Shown piece after piece: positions 1 to 8,020 of a DNA stretch of 64,000 bases. Made by a program: the position numbers and the translations under genes. This DNA is from PKWO01 sp036384915 (GTDB lineage Bacteria; Pseudomonadota; Gammaproteobacteria; Burkholderiales; Burkholderiaceae_D). Positions within the stretch are counted from its first letter, which is position 1. Every line of letters begins with the position of its first letter. The DNA lies in assembly GCA_036384915.1 (NCBI GenBank), contig DASVLJ010000062.1, positions 305,215-369,214 on the forward strand. The letters run 5' to 3'. The notes under the pieces were generated by a model that worked only from the letters and a program-made list of their open reading frames with translations, was not told the DNA's origin and ran no database searches.

Positions 1-1
1 C

Positions 2-430
2 TTGGCTACGCTACCCTGGGGCAAGGGCGAACTCCGCAGCAACGGGAAGAGCATCGCCATCCTCGCCTTCGGCACCATGGTGGCGCCTAGCCTGAAGGCG
101 GCGGAAGAATTGAACGCCACCGTGGCCGACATGCGCTTCGTCAAGCCGCTGGACGTGGAATTGGTCAAGCAATTGGCGCAAAGCCACGATGCCATCGTGA
201 CGGTGGAAGAGGGCGCCATCATGGGCGGCGCGGGTGCTGCCGTGGCGGAAGCGCTGGCGGAAGCCGGCATCGTCAAGCCCTTGCTGCATCTTGGCTTGCC
301 GGACAAGTTCATCGACCAAGGAGATTGCGCGCAATTGCTGGCCCTGTGTGGGCTCGACACTGCGGGCATTGCGGCTTCCATCAAAAAGCGCTTTGGTACG
401 GGGGGGGCGCGCTTGGTGGTCAACAACTAA
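2..430 (+). CDS. dxs: 1-deoxy-D-xylulose-5-phosphate synthase, C-terminal fragment
   Basis: The last 142 codons of DXS, the thiamine-diphosphate enzyme that condenses pyruvate and glyceraldehyde 3-phosphate in the first step of the MEP isoprenoid pathway. The gene is cut by the left window edge, so no start codon is present. What remains is the transketolase C-terminal domain, recognised from FGTMVAPSLKAAEEL, the MRFVKPLD stretch and VTVEEGAIMGGAG, which match the end of DXS proteins. The N-terminal ThDP-binding part lies outside the window. The next gene begins 16 bp downstream on the same strand, suggesting co-transcription. Confidence 0.93.
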   Translation: MATLPWGKGELRSNGKSIAILAFGTMVAPSLKAAEELNATVADMRFVKPLDVELVKQLAQSHDAIVTVEEGAIMGGAGAAVAEALAEAGIVKPLLHLGLPDKFIDQGDCAQLLALCGLDTAGIAASIKKRFGTGGARLVVNN

Positions 431-446
431 GCAATCTCGGCGACGC

Positions 447-1142
447 ATGCGCGGGCTGACGCTGCTGTTACCCGATAAGCCCGACCCGGAGCGCGATGCG
501 GTAGCAGATGCCTGGGTTGCGGCAGGCGGCAAGGCTGAGCGGATAGGGCGCTTCTGGGAGCCTCCTGCCTATGATGCACAAACGGTGCGGCTCTACGGCA
601 ACGATACTTTTTGCCTGGTGCTGGCGCAAAAGCTTGGGCTGGAATTGGTTTCACCGCCCGACGATCTCCTGCTCTTGCTGCCTGAAGTGTTCGTCAAGCG
701 TGGCCTTCAGGTTTCAACGCTAGCAGATGCTGCCACGCTGGCCTACCCGGCTTTCATAAAGCCGCTTGTTCCCAAATTGTTTAAGGCTGCCGTCTATCGT
801 GAGCTGGCGGACCTGCTTGCGGAGTGCAAAGGTTTGGGGGGCGACACGGTTTTTTTGATATCCGAGATCGTCGTATTTGAATCCGAAGTGCGCGCTTTCG
901 TGCTGCAGGGCCGCGTGCTCGATGTGGCGGTCTACGAAGGGCGAGCGGATCTGAATGATGCGCTCGCATTTGCTAATGCGGTAGCAAAGCAAGGAAGCCT
1001 TTCGCCCGCATGTGTCGTTGATGTCGGATGGATTGCTGGACGAGGTTGGGCCGTCATTGAAGCGAACGCGGCATGGGGTGCCGGCTTAAACGGCTGCAGT
1101 GCAGTGAGCGTTTTGCCTGCAATCGCTGCGGCTAGTTTGTAG
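447..1142 (+). CDS. ATP-grasp domain protein, possibly of the R2K type
   Basis: A 231-residue cytosolic protein of unknown substrate. The ATG at 447 is chosen because it is the first in frame after the dxs stop, 16 bp away. Residues 100-207 carry an ATP-grasp-like pattern: FIKPL with Lys105, then SEIVVFESEVRAF (Glu140, Glu147, Arg149), then VDVGW (Asp192) and IEANAAWGAG (Glu205, Asn207). These would bind ATP phosphates and Mg2+. The layout resembles the Pfam family once called DUF4343 and now R2K_3; this is from memory and unverified. ATP-grasp enzymes ligate a carboxylate to an amine or thiol. No metabolic link to dxs is evident. Confidence 0.72.
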   Translation: MRGLTLLLPDKPDPERDAVADAWVAAGGKAERIGRFWEPPAYDAQTVRLYGNDTFCLVLAQKLGLELVSPPDDLLLLLPEVFVKRGLQVSTLADAATLAYPAFIKPLVPKLFKAAVYRELADLLAECKGLGGDTVFLISEIVVFESEVRAFVLQGRVLDVAVYEGRADLNDALAFANAVAKQGSLSPACVVDVGWIAGRGWAVIEANAAWGAGLNGCSAVSVLPAIAAASL

Positions 1143-1206
1143 CCTGCAAGGCCGAAAAGCGCAACGCCTTTCGCCGTATATTTACAAAGCTTTTCCGCCC
1201 TACTTG

Positions 1207-1761
1207 CTAACGAGATTTGTATTGCCCGTCTCGTTGCATCGTTTCAACGGTGTGAAAAACGTTGGATATGAAATCATATTGGTGATTGTCAATTCTCTTT
1301 TGAACTACCGCATATGGAAATGACATGACTTCGACTTTTTTGCTGCGAACCGCGAACTCCGTGCCGTATTTATCCGTGACTTCTACCCATTCCATGTTCA
1401 AGTCCGCCGCACATTTGTTCCCAAGATAACTGCCGAGCATTTGCGTTACTTCCGCTTCCGAAAATTTTCTCTCTTGGGATACCTGCCACGCACGAAATGC
1501 ATGGTCGTAGTCCTTTAGGTTCGGTGTTTGTATTTTGGGAAAATAGTATTTCACGAAATCAAGGGCCATTTGCGATTGTGCTTCGATGTTGCTTAATTCC
1601 CGTTGATTTAAGATGCGAATCTTCTGCGGACTAGGGTCGACCGTTGTAACGGTGTTTTTTATGATTTCACCGTCGGGGAGTTTGATCTCCTGGGTATGTG
1701 GATCGGCAGCCGCAGCTACACCAGTCCAAAATATCAAGATTGAGATGAAAGGGAGCTTCAC
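1207..1761 (-). CDS. small exported protein of unknown function
   Basis: A 184-residue protein with a clear signal peptide (hydrophobic residues 3-15, likely cleavage after Ala19 in VAAAAD). I recognise no family. The mature part is polar, mixed alpha/beta in appearance, with one cysteine near residue 117, so it is probably periplasmic. The DNA is visibly more AT-rich than its neighbours, which suggests recent acquisition or relaxed selection. It is convergent with the ATP-grasp gene 65 bp away and separated by about 50 bp from the cobalamin adenosyltransferase gene upstream on the same strand. Confidence 0.6.
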   Translation of the reverse strand: MKLPFISILIFWTGVAAAADPHTQEIKLPDGEIIKNTVTTVDPSPQKIRILNQRELSNIEAQSQMALDFVKYYFPKIQTPNLKDYDHAFRAWQVSQERKFSEAEVTQMLGSYLGNKCAADLNMEWVEVTDKYGTEFAVRSKKVEVMSFPYAVVQKRIDNHQYDFISNVFHTVETMQRDGQYKSR

Positions 1762-1813
1762 GTGTAATTCCAGAGTAATGTGCTGGGGCTGTTGGGCTGC
1801 TACCTAAGCTAGA

Positions 1814-2377
1814 CTATTCGAGAGTATCTCGCTTACGCTCTTTCTCCCACAATACGTCGCTACCACCCGCAAACCGATTCAACACCCGCGACAGCACAAA
1901 CAGCAAATCCGACAAGCGGTTCATATACTGCCGTGGCGCATCGTTGATCGTTTCCGCTTTGCCCAGGCTCACGATGCTGCGTTCAGCACGGCGGCACACC
2001 GTGCGGCATACGTGCGACACAGCGGCTGCGCGCGAGCCGCCGGGCAGGATGAAGTCCTTCAGGGGTTCCAGATCGGCATTGTATTTTTCCAGCAAGCCGT
2101 CGAGCCTTGCCACCTGCACCTCGGTGATCAGCGAGTAGCCGGGAATGCACAGCTCGCCGCCCATGTCGAACAAGTCGTGCTGGATCGAAATCAATTCTTC
2201 GCGCAGCGCCTGCGGCAAGTCTTCGCACAGCAGCATGCCGATTTGCGAATTCAATTCGTCGACGTCGCCCATGGCGTGCACGCGCAGGCTGTCCTTGTCG
2301 GTGCGGCTGCCGTCGCCCAGGCCGGTGGTGCCCTTGTCGCCGGTGCGAGTGGCGATTTTAGATAATCTGTTGCCCAT
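1814..2377 (-). CDS. PduO-type ATP:cob(I)alamin adenosyltransferase
   Basis: A 187-residue cytosolic enzyme that transfers the 5'-deoxyadenosyl group of ATP to cob(I)alamin, giving coenzyme B12. Family marks are the N-terminal ATP-binding TRTGDKGTTGLGDGSR (residues about 10-25), GDVDELNSQIG (37-47) and the Arg-rich CRTVCRRAERSIVSL with the R-x-x-E pair in the C-terminal half. Length is normal for the trimeric PduO/MMAB family. No B12 biosynthesis or B12-dependent gene lies nearby and I see no cobalamin riboswitch in the 324 bp before it. It is divergent from the D-2-hydroxyacid dehydrogenase gene. Confidence 0.9.
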   Translation of the reverse strand: MGNRLSKIATRTGDKGTTGLGDGSRTDKDSLRVHAMGDVDELNSQIGMLLCEDLPQALREELISIQHDLFDMGGELCIPGYSLITEVQVARLDGLLEKYNADLEPLKDFILPGGSRAAAVSHVCRTVCRRAERSIVSLGKAETINDAPRQYMNRLSDLLFVLSRVLNRFAGGSDVLWEKERKRDTLE

Positions 2378-2701
2378 GATGGTGCTTGGTTTGTTGGGGG
2401 AAAGTTCGAGGATACCTCATTCGTTCTACATAGGTGTGCTTTTAACCCGTCATTCCCGCGCATCGGATGGCCGCCCGGCGGAGTCCACATTAAATCCGCT
2501 TCCGGTGGCGCTACATTGCCCACAAATGCGGCCATTAGCTTGGAACCCCTCTCCCGCAGGCGGGAGAGGGGAGTTTGTATTGCGCCGGCTCGTGGGTAAC
2601 GATTTCCGCCTTCGTGGGAACGACAAGCTGAAGTCGGCGGGTTGAGGTCGCTACTGTCTTTTCGCCAAGGTAGTAAAATCGAAGCAAACACGGAGACAGG
2701 C
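2378..2701. other. intergenic region carrying a mosaic dispersed repeat
   Basis: A 324 bp gap between the divergent adenosyltransferase and hydroxyacid dehydrogenase genes. The first 60 bp hold the promoter side of the minus-strand gene. From about 2451 to 2640 the DNA looks like a chromosomal repeat: a TCATTCCCGCG stretch near 2453, a perfect 12 bp hairpin, then a CCTTCGTGGGAACGAC stretch near 2610 that partly mirrors the first. Short ORFs here have no coding character. The plus-strand gene has a GGAGACAGGC ribosome-binding region just before its ATG at 2702. Confidence 0.55.
2546..2571. repeat. perfect 12-bp hairpin inside dispersed repeat
   Basis: CCCCTCTCCCGC at 2546-2557 and GCGGGAGAGGGG at 2560-2571 are exact reverse complements separated by two bases. 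Such GGGAGAGGGG palindromes recur in many proteobacterial genomes as dispersed repeats. No T-tract follows on either strand, so it is not a classical terminator. Confidence 0.75.
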
Positions 2702-4111
2702 ATGAATCATCCATCCCCGCCGGCCGGACGTGCGTTGCCCGAGGAATTCACGGCGGCGCTTTCGGCCATGTTCGGCGAGCGTTTTACAACCAAGGAAGCC
2801 GTGCGTGCGCATCACGGGCGCGACGAGTCGTTTTACGACCCCATGCCGCCCGACGCCGTTCTGTATGCGCTCTCTACCGAGGAAGTCGCGTCCGCCGTGG
2901 CGCTGTGCCGCGCGCATCGCGTGCCGGTGATCGCGTTCGGCGCTGGTACCTCGCTCGAAGGCCATGTGCTGGCGCCCGCGGGCGGCTTGACCATCGATCT
3001 GTCGGAAATGAACCAGGTCGTGGCGTTGCATGCGGAAGACCTGACCGTCACCGTGCAGGCCGGGGTGACGCGCAAGCAGTTGAATGCGGAGATCAAGGAT
3101 AGCGGGCTGTTTTTCCCCATCGACCCCGGCGCCGATGCCACCTTGGGCGGCATGGCCGCCACGCGCGCCTCGGGCACGAATGCGGTGCGCTACGGCACCA
3201 TGCGCGAAAACACGCTGGCCTTGACGGTGGTGACGGCCGACGGGCGCATCGTCAAGACCGGCACGCGGGCGCGCAAGTCTTCTGCCGGGTACGATCTGAC
3301 GCGCCTGTTCGTCGGCAGCGAAGGCACGCTGGGCATCGTCACGGAAGTGACGGTGAAACTCTATCCGCTGCCCGAAGCGGTGTCGGCGGCAATCTGTTCC
3401 TTCCCCGGCACGGCGGAAGCGGTCAAGGCCGTGATCGAAACGATACAGATGGGCGTGCCCGTGGCGCGCGTCGAATTCCTCGACGAGAACGGCGTCAAGG
3501 CCATCAATGCGCGCGACAAGCTCGGCTTGCCCGAGCAAACCCTGCTGCTGTTCGAATTCCACGGCAGCGCAGCCGGTGTCGAGGAGCAGGCGCAAACGGT
3601 GCAGGAAATCGCTGCCGGCCACAACGCCATCGGCTTTCAATGGGCGACGACCCCCGAAGAGCGCACACGGCTTTGGGCCGCGCGCCACAATGCCTATTTT
3701 GCGCTGCTGCTCATGCGCCCGGGTTGCCGCGCCATTTCCACCGATTGCTGCGTGCCGATCTCGCGCCTGGCGGAATGCATCCTCGATACCAAGGCCGATT
3801 GCGAAAAAAACGGGATCGTCTATTCCATCATCGGCCACGTCGGCGACGGCAACTTCCACGTGCTGATGATGATAGACCCGAACGATCCGGCTGACGTGGC
3901 AAGGGCTGAAGCCATCAATGCGCGCCTGGTGTCGCGCGCGCTGGAGATGGACGGCACTTGCACCGGCGAGCACGGCGTGGGCATGCACAAGATGGATTTC
4001 CTCAAGCAGGAGCATGGCGAAGATGCCTTGGCCCTGATGCGCAGCCTGAAGCATGCGCTCGATCCCGGCAACCTGTTCAATCCTGGCAAGATCGTAAAAT
4101 GGGACGCATAA
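2702..4111 (+). CDS. FAD-linked D-lactate/D-2-hydroxyacid dehydrogenase
   Basis: A 469-residue flavoprotein of the GlcD/Dld (vanillyl-alcohol oxidase) superfamily. The PCMH FAD domain contains GAGTSLEGHV (residues 80-89) and RASGTNAVRYGTM; the C-terminal FAD-oxidase_C domain contains GHVGDGNFHV and GEHGVGMHK, whose histidines bind metal and substrate. It most resembles mitochondrial-type LDHD, which oxidises D-lactate and other D-2-hydroxyacids to 2-oxoacids. The ATG at 2702 follows GGAGACAGGC. It lies 34 bp before glcD and is a divergent paralogue of it, so the two probably share an operon and perhaps an electron route through GlcE/GlcF. Exact substrate unknown. Confidence 0.85.
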   Translation: MNHPSPPAGRALPEEFTAALSAMFGERFTTKEAVRAHHGRDESFYDPMPPDAVLYALSTEEVASAVALCRAHRVPVIAFGAGTSLEGHVLAPAGGLTIDLSEMNQVVALHAEDLTVTVQAGVTRKQLNAEIKDSGLFFPIDPGADATLGGMAATRASGTNAVRYGTMRENTLALTVVTADGRIVKTGTRARKSSAGYDLTRLFVGSEGTLGIVTEVTVKLYPLPEAVSAAICSFPGTAEAVKAVIETIQMGVPVARVEFLDENGVKAINARDKLGLPEQTLLLFEFHGSAAGVEEQAQTVQEIAAGHNAIGFQWATTPEERTRLWAARHNAYFALLLMRPGCRAISTDCCVPISRLAECILDTKADCEKNGIVYSIIGHVGDGNFHVLMMIDPNDPADVARAEAINARLVSRALEMDGTCTGEHGVGMHKMDFLKQEHGEDALALMRSLKHALDPGNLFNPGKIVKWDA

Positions 4112-4145
4112 TGGAACGCATATTGGGACGCATAAGCGGGCAAGC

Positions 4146-5603
4146 ATGAGCGAACGGCAAATCCTGATCGGGGAACTACGCGCGGTGCTGCCGGTGAACT
4201 CGGTATTGTTCGCCGAGGAGGATACGCGGCCTTACGAATGCGATGGCTTGGCGGCCTACCGCCAGATGCCGCGCGCCGTGGTGCTGCCCGAGAACGAGGA
4301 AGAAGTCATTGCGGTGCTCAAGACCTGCCATCGCCTTGGCGTGCCTATCGTGCCGCGGGGCGCGGGTACCGGACTTTCCGGCGGAGCCATGCCGATCGCA
4401 AACGGGGTCGTGCTGTCGACGGCCAAGCTCAACCGCATCGTCAAGCTCGATCCCTTTGCGCGTACCGCCATAGTCCAGCCCGGTGTGCGTAACCTCGCGA
4501 TTTCGGAAGCGGCCGCGCCGCACGGCTTGTATTATGCGCCGGACCCCTCGTCGCAAATCGCCTGCACCATAGGCGGCAACGTTGCCGAAAACTCCGGCGG
4601 CGTGCATTGCCTGAAATACGGCCTTACCGTGCACAATGTCATGCGCGTGCGTTTGATCACGATGGAAGGCGAGGTGCTGGAGCTGGGCGGCGGCGCGCTC
4701 GATGCGCCGGGGCTCGATCTGCTGGCCGTGGTGATCGGCTCCGAAGGCATGCTTGGCGTCGTTACCGAAGTGACGGTCAAGCTGATTCCCAAGCCGCAGA
4801 CGGCCCAAGTGATCATGGCCTCGTTCGACGACGTGGTGAAAAGCGGCAATGCCGTGGCTGAGGTGATCGCGGCCGGCATCATTCCCGCCGGCCTGGAGAT
4901 GATGGATAAAACCTCTTCGCGCATGGTCGAGCCTTTTGTGAAGGCCGGTTACGACATCGATGCCGAAGCCATCCTCTTATGCGAATCCGACGGCACGGCG
5001 GAAGAGGTGGCGGAAGAAATCGCGCGCATGAAAGATGTGTTGCAGGCGGCGGGCGCCACGGCTTGCACGGTATCGTCCAACGAAGCCGAACGCCTGCGCT
5101 TCTGGTCCGGGCGCAAGAATGCCTTCCCGGCGGCGGGGCGCATCTCGCCGGACTACTATTGCATGGACGGCACCATTCCGCGCCGCCGCCTGGCCGAAGT
5201 CTTGACCGGCATTAGCGCAATGGAAAAGAAGTACGGCCTGCGCTGCGCCAACGTGTTTCACGCCGGAGACGGCAACCTGCACCCGCTCATCCTGTTCGAT
5301 GCCAACATCGCCGACGAATTCCATCGTGCCGAATTGTTCGGCGCCGATATCCTTGAATTGTGCGTGGCGGTCGGCGGCACCATCACGGGCGAGCACGGCG
5401 TGGGCATAGAAAAGATCAATTCGATGTGCGTGCAATTTGCGCCAAACGAGCGCGAAGCCTTCTTCGCCGTCAAGCGCGCCTTCGACCCTGCCATGCTGTT
5501 GAACCCCGATAAGGCCATCCCCACGCTGCACCGCTGCGCCGAATACGGCAAGATGCACGTGCATCGCGGGCAACTGCCTTTCGCAGACCTCCCGCGATTT
5601 TAA
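4146..5603 (+). CDS. glcD: glycolate oxidase FAD subunit GlcD
   Basis: A 485-residue catalytic FAD subunit of the glycolate oxidase complex (glycolate to glyoxylate; D-lactate is often also used). FAD-binding marks are RGAGTGLSGGAMP (residues 71-83) and NVAENSGGVHCLKYG; the C-terminal domain has HAGDGNLHPL and GEHGVGIEK. Length matches E. coli GlcD. Its stop codon overlaps the glcE start (TAATG), indicating translational coupling. The electron acceptor is expected to be the respiratory chain at the inner membrane. Confidence 0.93.
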   Translation: MSERQILIGELRAVLPVNSVLFAEEDTRPYECDGLAAYRQMPRAVVLPENEEEVIAVLKTCHRLGVPIVPRGAGTGLSGGAMPIANGVVLSTAKLNRIVKLDPFARTAIVQPGVRNLAISEAAAPHGLYYAPDPSSQIACTIGGNVAENSGGVHCLKYGLTVHNVMRVRLITMEGEVLELGGGALDAPGLDLLAVVIGSEGMLGVVTEVTVKLIPKPQTAQVIMASFDDVVKSGNAVAEVIAAGIIPAGLEMMDKTSSRMVEPFVKAGYDIDAEAILLCESDGTAEEVAEEIARMKDVLQAAGATACTVSSNEAERLRFWSGRKNAFPAAGRISPDYYCMDGTIPRRRLAEVLTGISAMEKKYGLRCANVFHAGDGNLHPLILFDANIADEFHRAELFGADILELCVAVGGTITGEHGVGIEKINSMCVQFAPNEREAFFAVKRAFDPAMLLNPDKAIPTLHRCAEYGKMHVHRGQLPFADLPRF

Positions 5604-6658
5604 TGGATCTCATTCTTCAAACATTCCGCGACCGTATCGCCGCCGCCAATGCGGACGGCAAGCCTTTGCGCATCGTGGGCGGCGGCAGCAAGGATTGGTT
5701 TGGCAATACGCTTGCCGGCGAGCCATTCGACGTCTCGGCCTATCGCGGCATCGTGCACTATGATCCGACCGAACTTGTGATTACGGCGCGCTGCGGCACG
5801 CCCTTGGCCGAGGTTGAAGCGGTGCTGGCGGAAAACGGCCAGATGCTGGCTTTCGAGCCGCCGCATTTTGGAGAATATGCTACTTTGGGCGGCACGATAG
5901 CCTGCGGCCTGTCCGGCCCGCGCCGCCAGGCGGCCGGCTCGGCGCGCGATTTCGTGCTTGGCGCCGCGCTGATGGATGCCAAGGGGGAAGTCCTGCATTT
6001 CGGCGGACAGGTGATGAAGAACGTGGCCGGCTATGACGTGTCGCGTTTGTTGACCGGTTCGCTGGGCATGCTGGGCCTGATCCTCGACGTGTCGGTCAAG
6101 GTCTTGCCGCGCCCGGCTGCGGAACGCAGTCTGGAATTCGCCATGACCGAGACCGAGGCGATTGCCCAGCTCAATCATTGGGCCGGACAGCCTTTACCGA
6201 TTACGGCAAGCGCCTGGCACGATGGGCAATTGCGCTTGCGCCTGTCGGGTGCGGCGGCGGCGGTGGATGCGGCTTGCAGGAAGTTGGGCGGAGACGAACT
6301 GGCCGATGCCGCCGCATTTTGGCGCGGCTTGCGTGAACAGACGCATGCGTTTTTCGACACCCCAACCTTATGGCGCCTTTCGCTGCCGTCGGTCACGCCG
6401 CCTATTGTCCTGCCGGGCGCGCAATGGATCGAATGGGGCGGGGCGCAGCGTTGGCTCAAGAGCGACGCGTCGGCCACGGACATCCGCGCAGCTGCGGAAC
6501 GCGCAGGCGGTCATGCCACGCTATTCCGTGGCGGCGACAAAGCCGGCGGCGTATTCCATCCGCTGGCACCGGCCGTGCTGAAAGTTCATCGCAATCTCAA
6601 GATCGCATTCGACCCGCGTGGCATTTTCAACCCGGGCCGGCTGGTGCAGGGACTCTGA
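5603..6658 (+). CDS. glcE: glycolate oxidase subunit GlcE
   Basis: A 351-residue subunit with a short FAD-binding PCMH domain. The glycine-rich loop VGGGSKDWFG lies at residues 25-34 and TLGGTIACGLSGPRRQAAGS follows near 95-115. Unlike GlcD it lacks the metal-binding C-terminal half, as is normal for GlcE, which is needed for activity but probably not catalytic alone. It starts on the A of the glcD stop and is followed 2 bp later by glcF, so the three subunits are made together. Confidence 0.93.
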   Translation: MDLILQTFRDRIAAANADGKPLRIVGGGSKDWFGNTLAGEPFDVSAYRGIVHYDPTELVITARCGTPLAEVEAVLAENGQMLAFEPPHFGEYATLGGTIACGLSGPRRQAAGSARDFVLGAALMDAKGEVLHFGGQVMKNVAGYDVSRLLTGSLGMLGLILDVSVKVLPRPAAERSLEFAMTETEAIAQLNHWAGQPLPITASAWHDGQLRLRLSGAAAAVDAACRKLGGDELADAAAFWRGLREQTHAFFDTPTLWRLSLPSVTPPIVLPGAQWIEWGGAQRWLKSDASATDIRAAAERAGGHATLFRGGDKAGGVFHPLAPAVLKVHRNLKIAFDPRGIFNPGRLVQGL

Positions 6659-6660
6659 GC

Positions 6661-7896
6661 ATGCAAACCAATTTGGCCGACTTCATCAAGAACACACGGG
6701 AAGGCGAGGAAGCCGACGCGATCCTGCGCCGCTGCGTGCATTGCGGCTTTTGCACGGCAACTTGCCCGACCTACCAATTGCTCGGCGACGAACTCGACGG
6801 GCCGCGCGGGCGCATCTACCTGATCAAGCAAGTATTGGAAGGGGCGCAACCGACGGAAAACACGCAGTTGCACCTCGATCGCTGCCTGACTTGCCGCAAT
6901 TGCGAAAGCACTTGCCCCTCCGGTGTGCAATACGGCCGCCTGCTCGATATCGGACGCAAGGTAGTGGAGCAAAAGGTGCCGCGTTCGCTGCTGCAGCAAG
7001 CCAGGCGCAAGGCGTTGAAAACCCTGCTACCGCGTAAATGGCTGTTCACGCCGCTGTTCAAGACCGGGCAAGCCGTGCGCGGCATCCTGCCTGAAGCCTT
7101 GCGCCACAAGCTGCCCCAAAGCGCACCGGCCGGAGCATGGCCCGCGCGCAGCCATGCGCGCAAGATGCTGGTGCTCGATGGCTGCGTGCAACCGGCAATG
7201 GCGCCCAACATCAACGCCGCCACCGCACGCGTGCTCGATACGCTCGGCGTGCAACTGCTGGTGGCGCCCAAGGCCGGCTGCTGCGGCGCACTGCGCTTTC
7301 ATTTGAACGACCAGGAAGCCGGGCTGGACGACATGCGGCGCAATATCGATGCGTGGTGGCCTTATGTGGAACAAGGCGCGGAAGCCATCGTCATGACGGC
7401 ATCGGGTTGCGGCGTCACGGTCAAGGAATACGGCCACTTGCTGGCGCACGATGCTGCCTATGCGGCCAAGGCCGAGCGTATCTCGGCGTTATGCCGCGAT
7501 CTGTGCGAAGTGCTGGAACCATTCGCGGGGGCGTTGCAAAAGAAGATCGTGCCGCGGCAGCACAAGGTGGCTTACCATCCACCCTGCACGCTGCAGCATG
7601 GGCAGCAATTGCGCGGCAAAGTGGAGACGGTGCTGCGTGCCGCGGGCGTCGAGGTGTCGCTATGCGCCGACAGCCACCTGTGCTGCGGTTCGGCTGGCAC
7701 GTATTCGGTCTTGCAGCCGGAATTGTCGACGAAGCTGCGCAACAACAAGCTGGCCCACTTGTTGGCGACCGGGGCGGAAACGATAGTGTCGGCAAATATC
7801 GGCTGCCTGACCCATTTACAGTCAGGTACCGAAACGCCGGTTAGGCATTGGATCGAGCCGATCGACGACGCGCTTAAAGAATGTAGGTTGGGTTGA
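6661..7896 (+). CDS. glcF: glycolate oxidase iron-sulfur subunit GlcF
   Basis: A 411-residue electron-transfer subunit. Two [4Fe-4S] motifs are visible: Cys25/28/31/35 (CVHCGFCTATCP) and Cys75/78/81/85 (CLTCRNCESTCP). Two CCG domains follow, with GCCGALRFH near residue 205 and LCCGSAGTYS near 340. The start at 6661 is the first ATG after the glcE stop; the longer frame to the left overlaps glcE and is spurious. The last residues (CRLG) and the stop lie inside a palindromic repeat that begins at 7883, so the C-terminus was probably reset by insertion of that element. Confidence 0.93.
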   Translation: MQTNLADFIKNTREGEEADAILRRCVHCGFCTATCPTYQLLGDELDGPRGRIYLIKQVLEGAQPTENTQLHLDRCLTCRNCESTCPSGVQYGRLLDIGRKVVEQKVPRSLLQQARRKALKTLLPRKWLFTPLFKTGQAVRGILPEALRHKLPQSAPAGAWPARSHARKMLVLDGCVQPAMAPNINAATARVLDTLGVQLLVAPKAGCCGALRFHLNDQEAGLDDMRRNIDAWWPYVEQGAEAIVMTASGCGVTVKEYGHLLAHDAAYAAKAERISALCRDLCEVLEPFAGALQKKIVPRQHKVAYHPPCTLQHGQQLRGKVETVLRAAGVEVSLCADSHLCCGSAGTYSVLQPELSTKLRNNKLAHLLATGAETIVSANIGCLTHLQSGTETPVRHWIEPIDDALKECRLG

Positions 7897-8009
7897 GCGG
7901 AGCGAAGCCCAACGCATCGTCGTATCCAAGTCAAACGCTGGTGTTTGTACTACTGTCCGATGTCGGGCTGGGCCACGCCTGGCATTGTTCGCGCTCAGCA
8001 CCAACCTAC
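7883..8009. repeat. palindromic dispersed element at convergent gene ends
   Basis: The left arm at 7883-7913 begins GTAGGTTGGGTTGAGCGG and ends AAGCCCAAC, itself able to fold (GTTGGG with CCCAAC). The right part, about 7985-8009, ends CTCAGCACCAACCTAC, an imperfect reverse complement of the left end. The same core (GGTTGAGCGGAGCGAAGCCCAAC-like) recurs at 47831-47933. It lies between the ends of glcF and the glutathione peroxidase gene, overlaps the glcF stop codon and could act as a two-way transcription end. Confidence 0.65.
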
Positions 8010-8020
8010 GCGACAAGTAC

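Noticed and set aside
2378..2701. possible cobalamin riboswitch before the adenosyltransferase gene
   Set aside because: No B12-box-like sequence or multi-stem fold was seen; the region is repeat DNA.
2651..4147. 498-codon open frame on the minus strand opposite the hydroxyacid dehydrogenase gene
   Set aside because: Rich in His, Arg, Gln and Asp without any motif; typical antisense shadow of a GC-rich gene, and the plus-strand protein is clearly real.
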